In this document: positions 1 to 9,717 of the stretch, piece after piece | Layout: every line of letters starts with the position of its first letter | Numbering within the stretch: the first letter of the stretch is position 1 | NCBI GenBank assembly: GCA_019634735.1 | Contig: JAHCAT010000004.1 | Location: forward strand, 1 to 64,000 | Length of the DNA stretch: 64,000 nt | Reading direction: 5' to 3' | DNA from: Lysobacterales bacterium | GTDB taxonomy: Bacteria > Pseudomonadota > Gammaproteobacteria > Xanthomonadales > UBA2363 | Program-made: the position numbers and the translations under genes | Notes under the pieces: model-generated | What the model was told of the DNA's origin: nothing | What the model saw: only the letters and a program-made list of their open reading frames with translations | Database searches by the model: none

Positions 1-1
1 G

Positions 2-808
2 GGCTTCGGTGACCGCCGCAAGGCCATCCTGGAAGACATCGCCGTGCTGACCAATGGCACCGTGGTGTCCGAGGAAGTCGGCCTGCAGCTCGAAAAGGCC
101 ACGATCGCCGATCTGGGCCGCGCCAAGCGCATCGTCGTCACCAAGGAAAACAGCACCATCATCGACGGCGCCGGCGATGCCGAGCGCATCCAGGCCCGCA
201 TCAAGCAGATCAAGGCGCAGATCGAGGAAACCTCCTCCGACTACGACCGCGAGAAGCTCCAGGAGCGCGTGGCCAAGCTGGCCGGCGGCGTGGCCGTGAT
301 CAAGGTCGGTGCGGCGACGGAAGTGGAGATGAAGGAAAAGAAGGCGCGCGTCGAAGACGCCCTGCACGCGACCCGTGCGGCGGTGGAAGAAGGTGTTGTG
401 CCGGGCGGCGGCGTTGCGCTGATCCGCGCCAAGGCTGCGGTTGAGCAGCTCAAGGGCGCCAACGAAGACCAGAACCACGGCATCCAGATCGCCCTGCGCG
501 CGATGGAAGCGCCGCTGCGCGAAATCGTGGCCAACGCTGGCGAAGAGCCTTCGGTCATCGTCAACCAGGTCAAGGCCGGCACCGGCAACTTCGGCTACAA
601 CGCCGCCAACGGCCAGTTCGGCGACATGGTGGCCTTCGGCATCCTGGATCCGACCAAGGTCACCCGCACCGCGCTGCAGAATGCGGCCTCCATCGCCGGC
701 CTGATGATCACCACCGAAGCCATGGTGGCCGAGGCTCCGAAGAAGGAAGAGCCCGCGGCTGCCGGTCACGGCGGTGGCATGGGCGGCATGGGTGGCATGG
801 ATTTCTGA
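2..808 (+). CDS. groEL: Chaperonin GroEL, copy 1 (5' end outside window)
   Basis: This is the C-terminal half of the 60-kDa chaperonin, a cytoplasmic ATP-driven protein-folding cage that works with GroES. The frame is open from base 2 and begins at the conserved GFGDRRKA stretch. It continues through the equatorial-domain motif [12 protein letters not shown] and ends in the typical [11 protein letters not shown] tail. About 268 residues are visible of roughly 547. Against the second groEL copy (14046-15349) it is about 84% identical by eye, and it uses GAA for Glu much more often. It therefore seems to come from a different source than copy 2 and the DNA beyond it. It lies directly upstream of an IS91/ISCR-type transposase, a known groEL association. 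Whether the whole gene is intact, or is a hybrid of two species, depends on sequence left of the window. Confidence 0.97.
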   Translation, partial: GFGDRRKAILEDIAVLTNGTVVSEEVGLQLEKATIADLGRAKRIVVTKENSTIIDGAGDAERIQARIKQIKAQIEETSSDYDREKLQERVAKLAGGVAVIKVGAATEVEMKEKKARVEDALHATRAAVEEGVVPGGGVALIRAKAAVEQLKGANEDQNHGIQIALRAMEAPLREIVANAGEEPSVIVNQVKAGTGNFGYNAANGQFGDMVAFGILDPTKVTRTALQNAASIAGLMITTEAMVAEAPKKEEPAAAGHGGGMGGMGGMDF

Positions 809-900
809 TCCGGTTGGCCCGGTCGTCAGGGAACCGGACCGCGCCAGCGCGGTCCGATCCCGGCAACGACCCGACATCAAGGCCCCAAGGACGGGGCCGG

Positions 901-930
901 AGCCCGGCAGCGATGCCGGGCTTTTTGTTG
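901..930 (+). terminator. Rho-independent terminator of groEL copy 1
   Basis: The hairpin AGCCCGGCAGCGATGCCGGGCT has a GC-rich stem and is followed at once by TTTTTGTTG. It lies 93 bp after the groEL stop. The second groEL copy has a hairpin of the same design at 15415. Confidence 0.85.
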
Positions 931-1034
931 TGCCCGCGCCGCGGCAATGTCTGACGCGAAGATCAGAACGCACCGATACGAACGTGCGAACACAGGCGCA
1001 ACACTGAGCAGCCGTCCCCGCACCGGAGCGCTGC

Positions 1035-2567
1035 GTGCCGCGCCTCGCCACATCCCGGCGGCAAGCCGCGGGATGCGCGCCACTGCCGTCCGCCCACACC
1101 GGTTCGCGGTACGCGCGCCACGCGCCCGAGCGCACGCTGCTGTACGCGTTGGTAGAGGCGCACTACCCGGACTTCATTGCACGGATCGAAGCGGAGGGCC
1201 GCTCGCTGCCCGGGTATGTCCGCGAGGCGTTCGATGCCTACCTGCGTTGCGGCGTGCTCCAGCACGGCTTCCTGCGGGTGGTGTGCGAGCACTGCCGTGC
1301 AGAGAGGCTGGTGGCCTTCTCCTGCAAGAAGCGCGGGTTCTGCCCGAGTTGCGGCGCGCGACGCATGGCTGAGAGTGCGCGGCACCTGGTCGAGGAGGTG
1401 TTCGGCCCGCGGCCTGTGCGGCAATGGGTGCTGAGCTTTCCGTACCCCTTGCGTTTCCTGTTCGCCAGCAAGCCAGAAGCCATTGGCCCGGTGCTGGGCA
1501 TCGTGCAGCGCGTGATCGCCGGCTGGTTGGCCGATCAAGCCGGCATCGACCGCGCCAGCGCCCAGTGCGGCGCGGTGACGCTGATCCAGCGTTTCGGCAG
1601 CGCGCTGAACCTGAACATCCACTTCCACATGCTGTGGCTCGACGGCGTGTACGTGGAAGCCACCGAGCTGCCGCGGCGCGAACTGCGCCTGCACCGCGCC
1701 CGTGCGCCCACCACCGCGCAGTTGACCCAGCTGGCAGCTACCATCGCGCACCGGGTGTGTCGGCACCTGACGCGCAAAGGCTGGCTCGAAGGGGAGGGCG
1801 AATCGGCCTTCCTGGCAGACAGCGCTGCAGGCGACGACAGCATGGATGGGCTGCGGATGAGTTCGATCACCTACCGCATCGCCACCGGCCGCGACGCTGG
1901 CTGCAAGGTCGTCACGCTGCAAACGCTGCCCGGTGACGCCGGTTCGCTGGAGGGCGAAGCCGGCAAGGTCGGCGGCTTCTCACTGCATGCCGGCGTGGCG
2001 GCCGAAGCACACGAAAGCCACAAGCTGGAAAAGCTGTGCCGCTACATCACGCGCCCGGCGATCAGCGAGAAGCGGCTGTCGATAGCGCTCCAGGGCAGGG
2101 TGCGTTACCAGCTCAAGACCCCGTGGCGCAATGGCACCACGCATGTGGAATGGGATCCGGTGGATTTCATCGCCAAGCTGGCGGCGCTGGTCCCGCCACC
2201 GCGCGCCCACCTGACCCGCTTCCACGGGGTGTTTGCCCCGAACGCCGCCCTGCGCGCACAGTTGACGCCATCGGGGCGCGGCAGGCGGCATGACGCCGCT
2301 GTGGAGCCGGCGGACGCAAGCGCGAACGACGCGCCGCGCAGCCCCGAGGAGAAGCGCCGTTCGATGAGCTGGGCGCAACGCCTCAAGCGGGTCTTTTCCA
2401 TCGACGTCACCGCCTGCGTCCACTGCGGTGGCACCGTGCGGATCGTCGCCAGCATCGAGGAACCTGCCGCCATCCGCGCCATCCTTGGCCACTTCGTGAA
2501 GCAGGGCGCGCGGGAAGAAGCGCACTACAGGCCCGCAGCGCGCGCACCGCCAGTGCAAGCCGCGTGA
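1035..2567 (+). CDS. IS91/ISCR-family transposase
   Basis: This is a 510-residue single-strand nickase/transposase of the HUH superfamily for rolling-circle transposition. An N-terminal zinc finger is visible around residues 80-115 (CEHCRAERLVAFSC, then CPSCGARR). The metal-binding HUH motif is in NLNIHFHMLWLDG. A single catalytic Tyr is expected in LCRYITRP, as in ISCR proteins rather than the two-Tyr IS91 itself. A C-terminal Cys pair is present (CVHCGG). The chosen start is GTG at 1035, with GGAG six bases upstream; other starts are possible. The frame appears intact, so the element may be active. It is close in type to the ISCR3/ISCR27 group found beside Xanthomonas-like groEL in NDM-1 contexts, but the subgroup cannot be assigned without a database comparison. 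Confidence 0.93.
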   Translation: MPRLATSRRQAAGCAPLPSAHTGSRYARHAPERTLLYALVEAHYPDFIARIEAEGRSLPGYVREAFDAYLRCGVLQHGFLRVVCEHCRAERLVAFSCKKRGFCPSCGARRMAESARHLVEEVFGPRPVRQWVLSFPYPLRFLFASKPEAIGPVLGIVQRVIAGWLADQAGIDRASAQCGAVTLIQRFGSALNLNIHFHMLWLDGVYVEATELPRRELRLHRARAPTTAQLTQLAATIAHRVCRHLTRKGWLEGEGESAFLADSAAGDDSMDGLRMSSITYRIATGRDAGCKVVTLQTLPGDAGSLEGEAGKVGGFSLHAGVAAEAHESHKLEKLCRYITRPAISEKRLSIALQGRVRYQLKTPWRNGTTHVEWDPVDFIAKLAALVPPPRAHLTRFHGVFAPNAALRAQLTPSGRGRRHDAAVEPADASANDAPRSPEEKRRSMSWAQRLKRVFSIDVTACVHCGGTVRIVASIEEPAAIRAILGHFVKQGAREEAHYRPAARAPPVQAA

Positions 2568-2790
2568 CGATCTGCCGGCTGCACAGCCGACGGCGAAACC
2601 GGAATCCGAGCCGATGCGGCCACGATCCGCAGGGCGGCGCTCGGCCCGCTGTCGGGAATCAGCGAAGCATGGCTGCTGACAACGCCGCTGCGTGGCCCCG
2701 CGATGCCGAAATCCCACTCACAGACGTCCGATCCGTGCCCAAAACGGGGCTTGCGCGACCGCCGCCTACCCAGCAGACTGCCCGAAAAGG

Positions 2791-2812
2791 GCGTTTGAAC
2801 TTCCTATACGCC
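2791..2812 (+). other. Probable oriIS of the ISCR-like element
   Basis: GCGTTTGAACTTCCTATACG matches the remembered ISCR oriIS core (GCGTTTGAACTTCCTATA). It lies about 225 bp after the transposase stop, the expected side for replication initiation. Read on the other strand, its CTATAC supplies the premature TAG stop of the ATPase gene. The exact terminal base was not determined. Confidence 0.75.
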
Positions 2813-4585
2813 GAACATCCCGGCCTTGCCGATCCACACCGTCTCGTCGCCGAGCGTGGCGGTGACGCCGCGGCCGATCAGGTTCTCCAGGTCGTTGGCG
2901 GCGGGGATCTCGCGCCCACCCAGCCGCTCGCGGCCATCCCGGGCGATGGCCGAGGCCAGCGGATGATCACTGAGCGACTCGACCGCGACCGCAACAGTGA
3001 GCAGTTCCTCTTCGGTCACCCCATCGACGGCGATGACGTCGGTGATGCGTGGACGGCCCTCGGTCAGGGTGCCGGTTTTGTCGAAGGCCATCGCGTTGAG
3101 CGCGCCTAGTTCCTCCAGCGGCGCGCCGCCCTTGATCAGCACGCCGCCACGGGCCGCACGGGCGATGCCCGACAGGACCGCGCTGGGCGTGGCGATGGCC
3201 AGCGCGCAGGGACTTGCGGCCACCAGCACTGCCATGGCGCGGTAGAAGCTGTCGCGGAAGGGCTCGTCGATCACCACCCAGGCGAACAGCAGCAGGACAG
3301 CCAGCGCCAGCACTGCGGGCACAAAGATGCGTTCAAAACGGTCGGTGAAGCGCTGGGTCGGCGACTTGCGCGTCTCGGCTTCGCTGACCAGCTGGACCAC
3401 GCGCGCCAGGGCCGAATCTCTGGACTTGCGCGTGACCTCGACCTCGATGGCACCGCTGCCGTTGATGGTGCCGGCGAACACGCGCGAGGCGGCATCGACA
3501 CCATCGGGCCGCATGCGCGCCATCGCGGGATCGTCCACGGGCCGTTTGTCGACCGGGATGCTCTCGCCGGTCACCGGCGCCTGGTTCACGCTGGAGCTGC
3601 CGAGCACGAGGAAGCCGTCGGCGGGCAGGCGCTCGTTCGGTTTGACCAGCACCACGTCGCCGACAACCAGCTCCTCGACCGCGATCTCCTGCACCCGGCC
3701 GTCGCGCCGCACCGTTGCCGTGTCGGGCGCAAGCTCGGCCAAGGCCTCAATGGCGCGCTTCGCCCGCCCCATCGCATAGTGCTCGAGTGCGTGGCCGAGG
3801 CTGAACAGGAACAGCAGCAGCGCGCCCTCGGCCCACGAGCCGAGCGCCGCGGCGCCCGCCGCCGCCACCAGCATCAAGGTGTCGATCTCGAAGCGCTTCA
3901 GGCGCAGGTTGTCGATCGCCTCGCGCAGCGTGTAGAAGCCGCCGAAAAAATACGCCGCGACGTAACAGGCCAACGGCACCCAGGCGGGCGCACCGGCGCT
4001 GAGCGTGTCCACCAGGAAGCCGGCGAGGAGCAAGGCACCGCAGGCCAGCGAGAAGATCAATTCGGTGTTCGGACCCAGCAGCCCGCCGTGCGCGTGCGCC
4101 GCCCCGCCCTTGCCATGCGCATGGTCGTCATCCAGGGGCTTGGCCGGAACGACCCGCATCCCGGCCAGGTCCGCCAGGATGCGATCCTCCGACACCTCGA
4201 GGCGGTCGTACTCGACATGGACCATGCCCGCCGCGCTCGCCTCGGCCTCCAGCACGCCTGCAAGCGACTTGAGCCGCTCGGCGACGGTTCGCGCACGGCG
4301 CGGGTGGCCGATCCCCTCCACCTCCCACAGCGCATGACCATAGCGCTCGCTGATCGCCGCGCCCGCGCTTTCAACCACCTCGCGGATGCGGGCGAGCGGC
4401 ACGACGTCCGGGTTGTAATGGACACACAATTCCGCTGGCACGCTGTCCGAGCCCGGGCGGAGATGCACCTGTTCGATGCCGTTGCGACCGTCCAGATCGT
4501 CGATCAACCGCCTGACGCAGGCGTCGGCCTCGTCCGGCACCTGCGGCAGCAGGATTTGCAGATCGATGCGCAGTTTCTCGGTCAT
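2804..4585 (-). pseudogene. P1B-type heavy-metal ATPase, 3' end removed by ISCR (CzcP-like)
   Basis: This encoded a heavy-metal-exporting inner-membrane P-type ATPase. Residues 1-140 hold two HMA-like folds without the usual CxxC, followed by a His-rich linker (DDDHAHGKGGAAHAHGG). Membrane segments, the actuator motif TGES, the transmembrane metal motif SPC (the P1B-4/CzcP-like form rather than CPC) and the phosphorylation motif DKTGTLT follow. The protein stops at GKAGMFGV, about 593 residues from the chosen start, where the oriIS of the IS91-like element begins. The hinge motif GDGxNDxP and the last two membrane helices, together some 150-200 residues, are missing, so no transport cycle is possible. 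The ATG at 4585 was preferred because CGAGGG lies nine bases upstream; the frame is open to 4642. It is the last gene of the czc operon. Confidence 0.9.
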
Positions 4586-4678
4586 GGCCGTCATCCCTCG
4601 ATTCGAAGGCATGCGAGTCACTTGCGCGAGCACCTTGTGCATGAGCCCCTCGGCCGAAAACCCCGGCGCAGCCAGAAC

Positions 4679-5263
4679 CTATCCATCGGATCGCTTGTCC
4701 TCGCGCACGCTCTGCAGGATCTCGATGCCGCCCTTGAACGCGACTGCGGCAATCAATGCACCGGCCACCAGGTCCGGCCAGGACGAACCGAGCCAGAGCA
4801 CGAGCGCTCCGGCCACGATCACGCCGCCATTGGAAACGAAGTCGTTGACGCTGAAGGTCTCCGCCGCCTTCATGTTCACGTCGTCGGAACGGACACGGCG
4901 CAGCAATACGAGACACCACAGATTGATCGAAGCGGCGACCAGCGCGAGCCCGATCATGACCGGGCCGACCGGCTCTGCCCCGTACATCCATCGCCGGACG
5001 ACGTCCGCCAGCACCGCAACGGCGAACATCAACAGCAGGATCCCCGACACGGTCGCCGCTCCTCGCTTCCACGTGGAGTGACGGTCGATGGCGAGGTAGC
5101 TCAGCAGGTACACGGCCGCATCCGAACCGTTGTCGAGGGCATTTGCGAGCAGGGCGCTGGAATCGGCCACCCAGCCGGCCACGCCCAGGCCTGCGAACAG
5201 CGCGAGGTTCCACAGCAGCACCTGCCGCAGCACATTCTTCTGACGAGCCAGATCCTGCATCAT
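4679..5263 (-). CDS. Short cation diffusion facilitator (CDF) transporter
   Basis: This is a 194-residue inner-membrane protein of the CDF/Co-Zn-Cd antiporter fold. The characteristic ALLANALDNGSDAAVY segment carries the metal-site Asn/Asp residues of TM2. A second such motif, FSVNDFVSNGG, lies in TM5. It is short and lacks the usual cytoplasmic C-terminal ferredoxin-like domain. The start ATG overlaps the TGA of czcA (ATGATG/TGA), which implies translational coupling within the czc operon. It would move Zn/Co/Cd from cytoplasm to periplasm, feeding the CzcCBA pump; substrate choice is inferred from context. A similar CDF gene lies at 11466-12113. Confidence 0.9.
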   Translation of the reverse strand: MMQDLARQKNVLRQVLLWNLALFAGLGVAGWVADSSALLANALDNGSDAAVYLLSYLAIDRHSTWKRGAATVSGILLLMFAVAVLADVVRRWMYGAEPVGPVMIGLALVAASINLWCLVLLRRVRSDDVNMKAAETFSVNDFVSNGGVIVAGALVLWLGSSWPDLVAGALIAAVAFKGGIEILQSVREDKRSDG

Positions 5264-8200
5264 GTCGCTTGCCCCTTCGGTCTGTGTGCCATGGCCTGCG
5301 CCGCGAAAGTGGGCAGTACCAGCAAGGTCAGCACGGTAGCTGAAATCAACCCGCCAATGACCACCGTGGCGAGCGGCTTCTGCACTTCCGCACCCGCGCC
5401 GGTCGCGATCGCCATCGGGATGAATCCGACGATCGCCACCAGCGCCGTGGTCAGCACCGCGCGCAGGCGGCCTCCCGCACCGTTGGCGGCGGCTTCCCGT
5501 GGCGAGTCGCCGGCCGTGAGTCGTTCGCGGATCGCCTGCATCAGCACAAGACCGTTGAGTGTCGCCACGCCGGAAACGGCGATGAAGCCCACCGCCGCCG
5601 ACACCGAGAACGGCATGCCGCGCACCAGCAGCGACAAGACACCGCCGACCAGCGCCAATGGCACGCAGACGAACACCAGGGCTGCTTCGCGGATCGTTCC
5701 GAGCGCCATGTACAGCAGGCTGCCGATCATCAGGAACACGAACGGGATCACCAGCGCCAGGCGTGCTTCGGCACGCTGCAGGTTCTCGAACTGCCCGCCC
5801 CAGTCCAGGTAGACGCCGCTGGGCAGGGAAAGATCGGCCACGGCGGCCTGTGCCTCGCCGACGAAGCCGCCCAGATCGCGGCCGCGGACGTTGGCCTGGA
5901 CCACGATGCGGCGGCTGCCGTCGTTCCGGCTGATCTGGTTGAGACCTTCGCTGACCGCGATGCGCGCCACCGAAGACAGCGGCACCACGGTGCCGTCGGG
6001 TGCGACCACAGGCAGGGCAGCAAGCTGCGCCGGATCGTTGCGGGCGTCCTCGTCGAGGCGCACCACCACGTCGAAGCGGCGATCGCCCTCGAAGATCTGG
6101 CCGGCCGCGGTGCCGCCGACGCCGGTCGCCAGCGCCTGGCTGACGTCGGCCGCGCTCAGGCCGTACTGCGCCGCGGCAGCATGATCGATCCGCACGGTGA
6201 GCGTGGGCAGGCCTGATACCTGCTCCACGCGCACGTCGGCCGCGCCTTCGATCCCGCGCAACTTGACCGCGATCTGCTCGGCGACCGGCTGCAGGACATC
6301 GAAGTCGTCGCCGAACACCCTCACGGCCAGGTCGGTGCGCACACCGGAGATCAGTTCGTTGAAACGCATTTCGATCGGCTGGCTGAACTCGAACGCATTG
6401 CCGATCTGGTTTTCGATGCTGGACTCGATCCGACCGATCAAGGCCTCCTTGTCCAGGGCGCTGTCCGGCCATTCGGCTTTCGGCTTGAGCATGATCACGC
6501 TGTCGGTGACACTGGCCGGCATCGGGTCGATTGCCGCCTCCGCGGTGCCTGTCCGCGAGAAGATCGTCTTGACCTCGGGTGCGCTTGCGATGACCGTCTC
6601 CAGGGCCAGTTGCATCGCCAGCGACTGCTCCAGCGAGGTGGAAGGCACCCGCACCGCCTGCATCGCCAGGTTGCCTTCATCCAGCGTCGGCTGTAACTCC
6701 CGGCCCAGCGAAAGAAACGTGGCGAAGCCGATGGCGAGCATGGTGACCGCGCCGATCAGGACGGTGCGCGGCCGCATCACCGCGGCGCGTATGACGGGTT
6801 CAGCCTTGCCACGCACGTAGCGGATAATCCGCGTTTCATGCTCGCCATGGTGCGCGGCCTCGTGTCCTTGCTCGGGTGTCGCATCGGACTTCATCTTCGG
6901 GTCGCGCACGAACAGCGCCGCCATCGCCGGCACGAGGGTGAAGGACAGGATGAAAGCGCCGATCAGCGCGAGCATGAACGTGGCCGCCATCGGCTGGAAC
7001 GTCTTGCCCTCGACCCCTTCGAGCGTGAGGATCGGTGCGAACACCAGCAGGATGATCAACTGGCCGAACGCCGCCGGCCGCACCATCTTCCGTGCTGCCT
7101 GGATCGCCACGCCCAGCCGCTCGCCCGCCGAGAGCCTGCGCCCCAGCTCCGCCTGCTTCTGGCCGAGCATCAGCAAGGTGGCCTCGATCACGATCACCGC
7201 CCCGTCGACCAGGATGCCGAAGTCGAGCGCGCCCAGGCTCATCAGGTTGCCGCTGATCCCGAAGCGGTTCATGCCGATCACCGCGAACAGGAACGAGAGC
7301 GGGATCACCAATGCGGTGATCGCCGCCGCGCGCATGTTGCCCAGCAGCAGGAACAGCACCACGATCACGAGCAATGCGCCTTCGGTCAGGTTTCTGGCGA
7401 CCGTCTTGATAGTGGAATTGACCAGCACGCTGCGGTCGAGCACCGGTTCGGCCACGATGCCGGCAGGCAGGGAGCGGTTGACCTCCGCCAGTCGCTCTGC
7501 CGCCGCCTGCGCCACGGTGCGGCTGTTGCCACCGGCGATCATCAGCGCCGTGCCGAGCACAGCTTCATGGCCGTCCCGGCTCGCGGCGCCCAGCCTCGGC
7601 GCCTGCCCAATGCCGACACTCGCCACGTCCCCGACCCGGATCACCACGCCGTCACGATTGGCGACCGGAGTCTGCGCGACGTCGTCGACGGTCTGCGCCA
7701 GGGCATCGGCACGCACGACCAGCCCTTCACCGGCACGCTGGACATAGCCAGCGCCGGCTTGGACGTTGGAACGTTCCAGCGCTTCCACCAGGTCGCCCAG
7801 GCCGAGGCCATTGGCGGCCAGCTGCGCGGTGTTCGGGCGGACGGCGTACTCCTTGACGTAGCCGCCGATCGTATCGACCCCGGCCAGGCCCGGCGTCGAA
7901 CGCATCTGCGGTGCGATGATCCAGTCCTGCACCGTGCGCAGGTAGGTGGCGCGCTCTTGCGCCGTCGCCAGCCGCTCGCCCTCCGGGGTCAGGTAAACCT
8001 CATCGGCCTGCCAGCCGGGGTTATTCGGTTTGCCGACGGTCTTCGGGTCGAACGGTACATAGTCCACGGTCCACATCAGCACCTCGCCGAGGCCCGTGGT
8101 CACCGGCGACATCATCGGCGTCACGCCCTCGGGCAGGTCCTCCTGTACCTCGCGCATGCGCTCGGCCACCTGCTGGCGCGCGAAGTAGACATCGGTCTGG

Positions 8201-8496
8201 TCGGTGAAGATCGCCGTGATCTGCGAGAACCCATTACGAGAGAGCGAGCGCGTGCTGGTCAGTCCCGGGATGCCCGCAAGCGCGGTTTCGATCGGATAGG
8301 TGACCTGGCGCTCGATCTGGCCCGGGGGAAGCGCGGGCGCGATGGTGTTGATCTGCACCTGCCGGTTGGTGATGTCGGGCACTGCGTCCATCGGCAGCTT
8401 GCCAAGCTGGAACAGGCCGTAGACGGCTACGAGCGCCGCGGCGAAGACCACGGCCCACCGGTAGCGGACCGCTGTTTCGATGATGATCTTGAACAT
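5260..8496 (-). CDS. czcA: CzcA-type heavy-metal RND efflux pump
   Basis: This is the inner-membrane proton-driven pump subunit of a tripartite heavy-metal exporter, 1078 residues, full length for the HME-RND family. It begins MFKIIIETAVRYRWAVVF and has the HME porter-domain start DITNRQVQINTIAPALPP. The TM4 signature DFGILVDGAVIVIE supplies the acidic residues of the proton relay and fits the Co/Zn/Cd (CzcA) group better than the Cu/Ag group. The second half repeats the first, as is usual, and ends near LLVLPTFAAQAMAHRPKG. It is preceded by czcB with a nine-base gap and followed by an overlapping CDF gene, all in one minus-strand operon. Metal specificity is predicted by motif only. Confidence 0.95.
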   Translation of the reverse strand: MFKIIIETAVRYRWAVVFAAALVAVYGLFQLGKLPMDAVPDITNRQVQINTIAPALPPGQIERQVTYPIETALAGIPGLTSTRSLSRNGFSQITAIFTDQTDVYFARQQVAERMREVQEDLPEGVTPMMSPVTTGLGEVLMWTVDYVPFDPKTVGKPNNPGWQADEVYLTPEGERLATAQERATYLRTVQDWIIAPQMRSTPGLAGVDTIGGYVKEYAVRPNTAQLAANGLGLGDLVEALERSNVQAGAGYVQRAGEGLVVRADALAQTVDDVAQTPVANRDGVVIRVGDVASVGIGQAPRLGAASRDGHEAVLGTALMIAGGNSRTVAQAAAERLAEVNRSLPAGIVAEPVLDRSVLVNSTIKTVARNLTEGALLVIVVLFLLLGNMRAAAITALVIPLSFLFAVIGMNRFGISGNLMSLGALDFGILVDGAVIVIEATLLMLGQKQAELGRRLSAGERLGVAIQAARKMVRPAAFGQLIILLVFAPILTLEGVEGKTFQPMAATFMLALIGAFILSFTLVPAMAALFVRDPKMKSDATPEQGHEAAHHGEHETRIIRYVRGKAEPVIRAAVMRPRTVLIGAVTMLAIGFATFLSLGRELQPTLDEGNLAMQAVRVPSTSLEQSLAMQLALETVIASAPEVKTIFSRTGTAEAAIDPMPASVTDSVIMLKPKAEWPDSALDKEALIGRIESSIENQIGNAFEFSQPIEMRFNELISGVRTDLAVRVFGDDFDVLQPVAEQIAVKLRGIEGAADVRVEQVSGLPTLTVRIDHAAAAQYGLSAADVSQALATGVGGTAAGQIFEGDRRFDVVVRLDEDARNDPAQLAALPVVAPDGTVVPLSSVARIAVSEGLNQISRNDGSRRIVVQANVRGRDLGGFVGEAQAAVADLSLPSGVYLDWGGQFENLQRAEARLALVIPFVFLMIGSLLYMALGTIREAALVFVCVPLALVGGVLSLLVRGMPFSVSAAVGFIAVSGVATLNGLVLMQAIRERLTAGDSPREAAANGAGGRLRAVLTTALVAIVGFIPMAIATGAGAEVQKPLATVVIGGLISATVLTLLVLPTFAAQAMAHRPKGQAT

Positions 8497-8505
8497 GTCG
8501 GGTCC

Positions 8506-9717
8506 TTAGTCGTCGTCCCCGGCCTCGCCCTTGGCGAGTTCGGCCTTCAGCAGGAACGCGTTGCTGCCAGCGACGCGCTCATCGCCGGCAAGCCCGTTGA
8601 GGATCTCGATGCGTCCGCCCGCGCGTCGGCCGGCCAGCACCGGGGTCGCGCGGAAGCCGTCGTCGCCGGCCACGAACACGACCGATCGGCCCTCCACCGT
8701 CTGCACGGCGTCGGCAGGCACAGTCAGGGCCTCGCCGTTTGCCGCGGCCACGACGATGCCGGAGACGGGCGAGCCCGCCGGCGGCAGCGGGCCGGACTCG
8801 GCGCGCGCGCGGATGATGGCCATGCCCCCTTGTTCACGCACATCGGCGGCCACCCCGATCACGAGTGCACTGAAGCTTCCATTCGTGCCAGTGACTTCGA
8901 CGCGCGCACCGGGCGCGATCTGCGCGGCGAGCGCGGGCGGAGCGGAAAAGACGAGTTCGGTCTGAGAGGGATCCGCCACATTGGCCACGACGTCGCCCGC
9001 GGCGACGAAGCCGCCGGGCGTCACCTGGACCGCGCCGACGACGCCGGACACCGGGCTGGTGATGGTCACGCGTCCGCCCGCGTTCGGCGAGCCGGCCGCA
9101 GCGACCTCCGCTGCTGCGGCCCGGGACGCCGCATCGGCCGCCAGCGAGCGGGCGCGGGACGCCTCGAGTTCCTGCCGGGCGACGACGCCCTGGGTCACCA
9201 GCGCCTGGTCACGTTGATAGACCAGCCGCGCCGCTTCCGCCTCGGCGCGCGCGGCATCCGCGTTCGCCCGCATCGTCGCCGCTTCGCCGCTGACGATCAC
9301 CGCGAGCGGCTGGCCGGCGCTGACCGAAGTTCCGGGCGCGACGATGACGCGCTCGACGCGGCCGCCGACCGAGGCGGCGACTGCGGCGCGTGCGCCGATC
9401 GCCGACTCGACGCGACCGCTCAGGCGCGTCTCACTTCCGCCGCCCCGGCCCACGGCAACGACCTGGATGCCCGACGCTTCGATCTGCGGCTGCGTCAGGA
9501 CGACCAGGCCTTCCTCGCCCTCGGCCTCGCCAACGGCCTCTTCCTCGCCGTGGTCGTCATGCTCGCCCTTCTCGTCATGGCCATCATCGTCGGCGCGACT
9601 CGCCGGGGTGGGGCCGGCGTCCTGCCCGCCGGTGAGCTTGGCAAGGCCATAGCCTCCGATGACGGCGATCAGCAGCGCCGCGGTGAACATCACCAGTCGC
9701 CTGGAATCGGTTTTCAT
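8506..9717 (-). CDS. czcB: CzcB-type membrane fusion protein
   Basis: This is the periplasmic adaptor (403 residues) that joins the RND pump to the outer-membrane channel. An N-terminal membrane anchor (residues about 9-25) is followed by a His/Asp/Glu-rich stretch (DDDGHDEKGEHDDHGEEE), typical of metal-binding CzcB N-termini. A biotinyl-lipoyl-like beta-barrel/hairpin core follows (VIVAPGTSVSAGQPLAVIV, then TITSPVSGVVGAVQVTPGGF). The ATG overlaps the stop of czcC as ATGA, so the two are probably translated together. It acts with the czcA and czcC products. Confidence 0.94.
   Translation of the reverse strand: MKTDSRRLVMFTAALLIAVIGGYGLAKLTGGQDAGPTPASRADDDGHDEKGEHDDHGEEEAVGEAEGEEGLVVLTQPQIEASGIQVVAVGRGGGSETRLSGRVESAIGARAAVAASVGGRVERVIVAPGTSVSAGQPLAVIVSGEAATMRANADAARAEAEAARLVYQRDQALVTQGVVARQELEASRARSLAADAASRAAAAEVAAAGSPNAGGRVTITSPVSGVVGAVQVTPGGFVAAGDVVANVADPSQTELVFSAPPALAAQIAPGARVEVTGTNGSFSALVIGVAADVREQGGMAIIRARAESGPLPPAGSPVSGIVVAAANGEALTVPADAVQTVEGRSVVFVAGDDGFRATPVLAGRRAGGRIEILNGLAGDERVAGSNAFLLKAELAKGEAGDDD

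Larger units (their letters stand above)
931..2812 (+). mobile_element. IS91/ISCR-family rolling-circle element
   Basis: The element is defined by the HUH transposase at 1035-2567 and, on its 3' side, by the 20-mer GCGTTTGAACTTCCTATACG at 2791-2810. This closely resembles the oriIS of ISCR elements as I remember it. The left (terIS) end cannot be placed; it should lie between the groEL terminator and the transposase start, so 931 is only the outer limit. Such elements do not make target duplications and can carry flanking DNA when replication runs past terIS. Here they sit between a foreign-looking groEL and a metal-resistance cluster. The oriIS end overlaps the last codons of the truncated ATPase gene. 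Confidence 0.8.

Noticed and set aside
963-1922. Long open frame opposite the transposase
   Set aside because: It is a high-GC shadow of the transposase; its sequence is low in hydrophobic periodicity and matches no family, while the plus strand has zinc-finger and HUH motifs.
2811-2820. GAAC next to oriIS as the IS91 target tetranucleotide
   Set aside because: In the transposase direction the expected target would read GTTC or CTTG; the match is in the wrong sense and the exact element end is not known.
3779-5812. 677-codon open frame opposite the ATPase and CDF genes
   Set aside because: It covers two recognisable minus-strand genes and has the His/Arg/Asp-rich look of an antisense frame.
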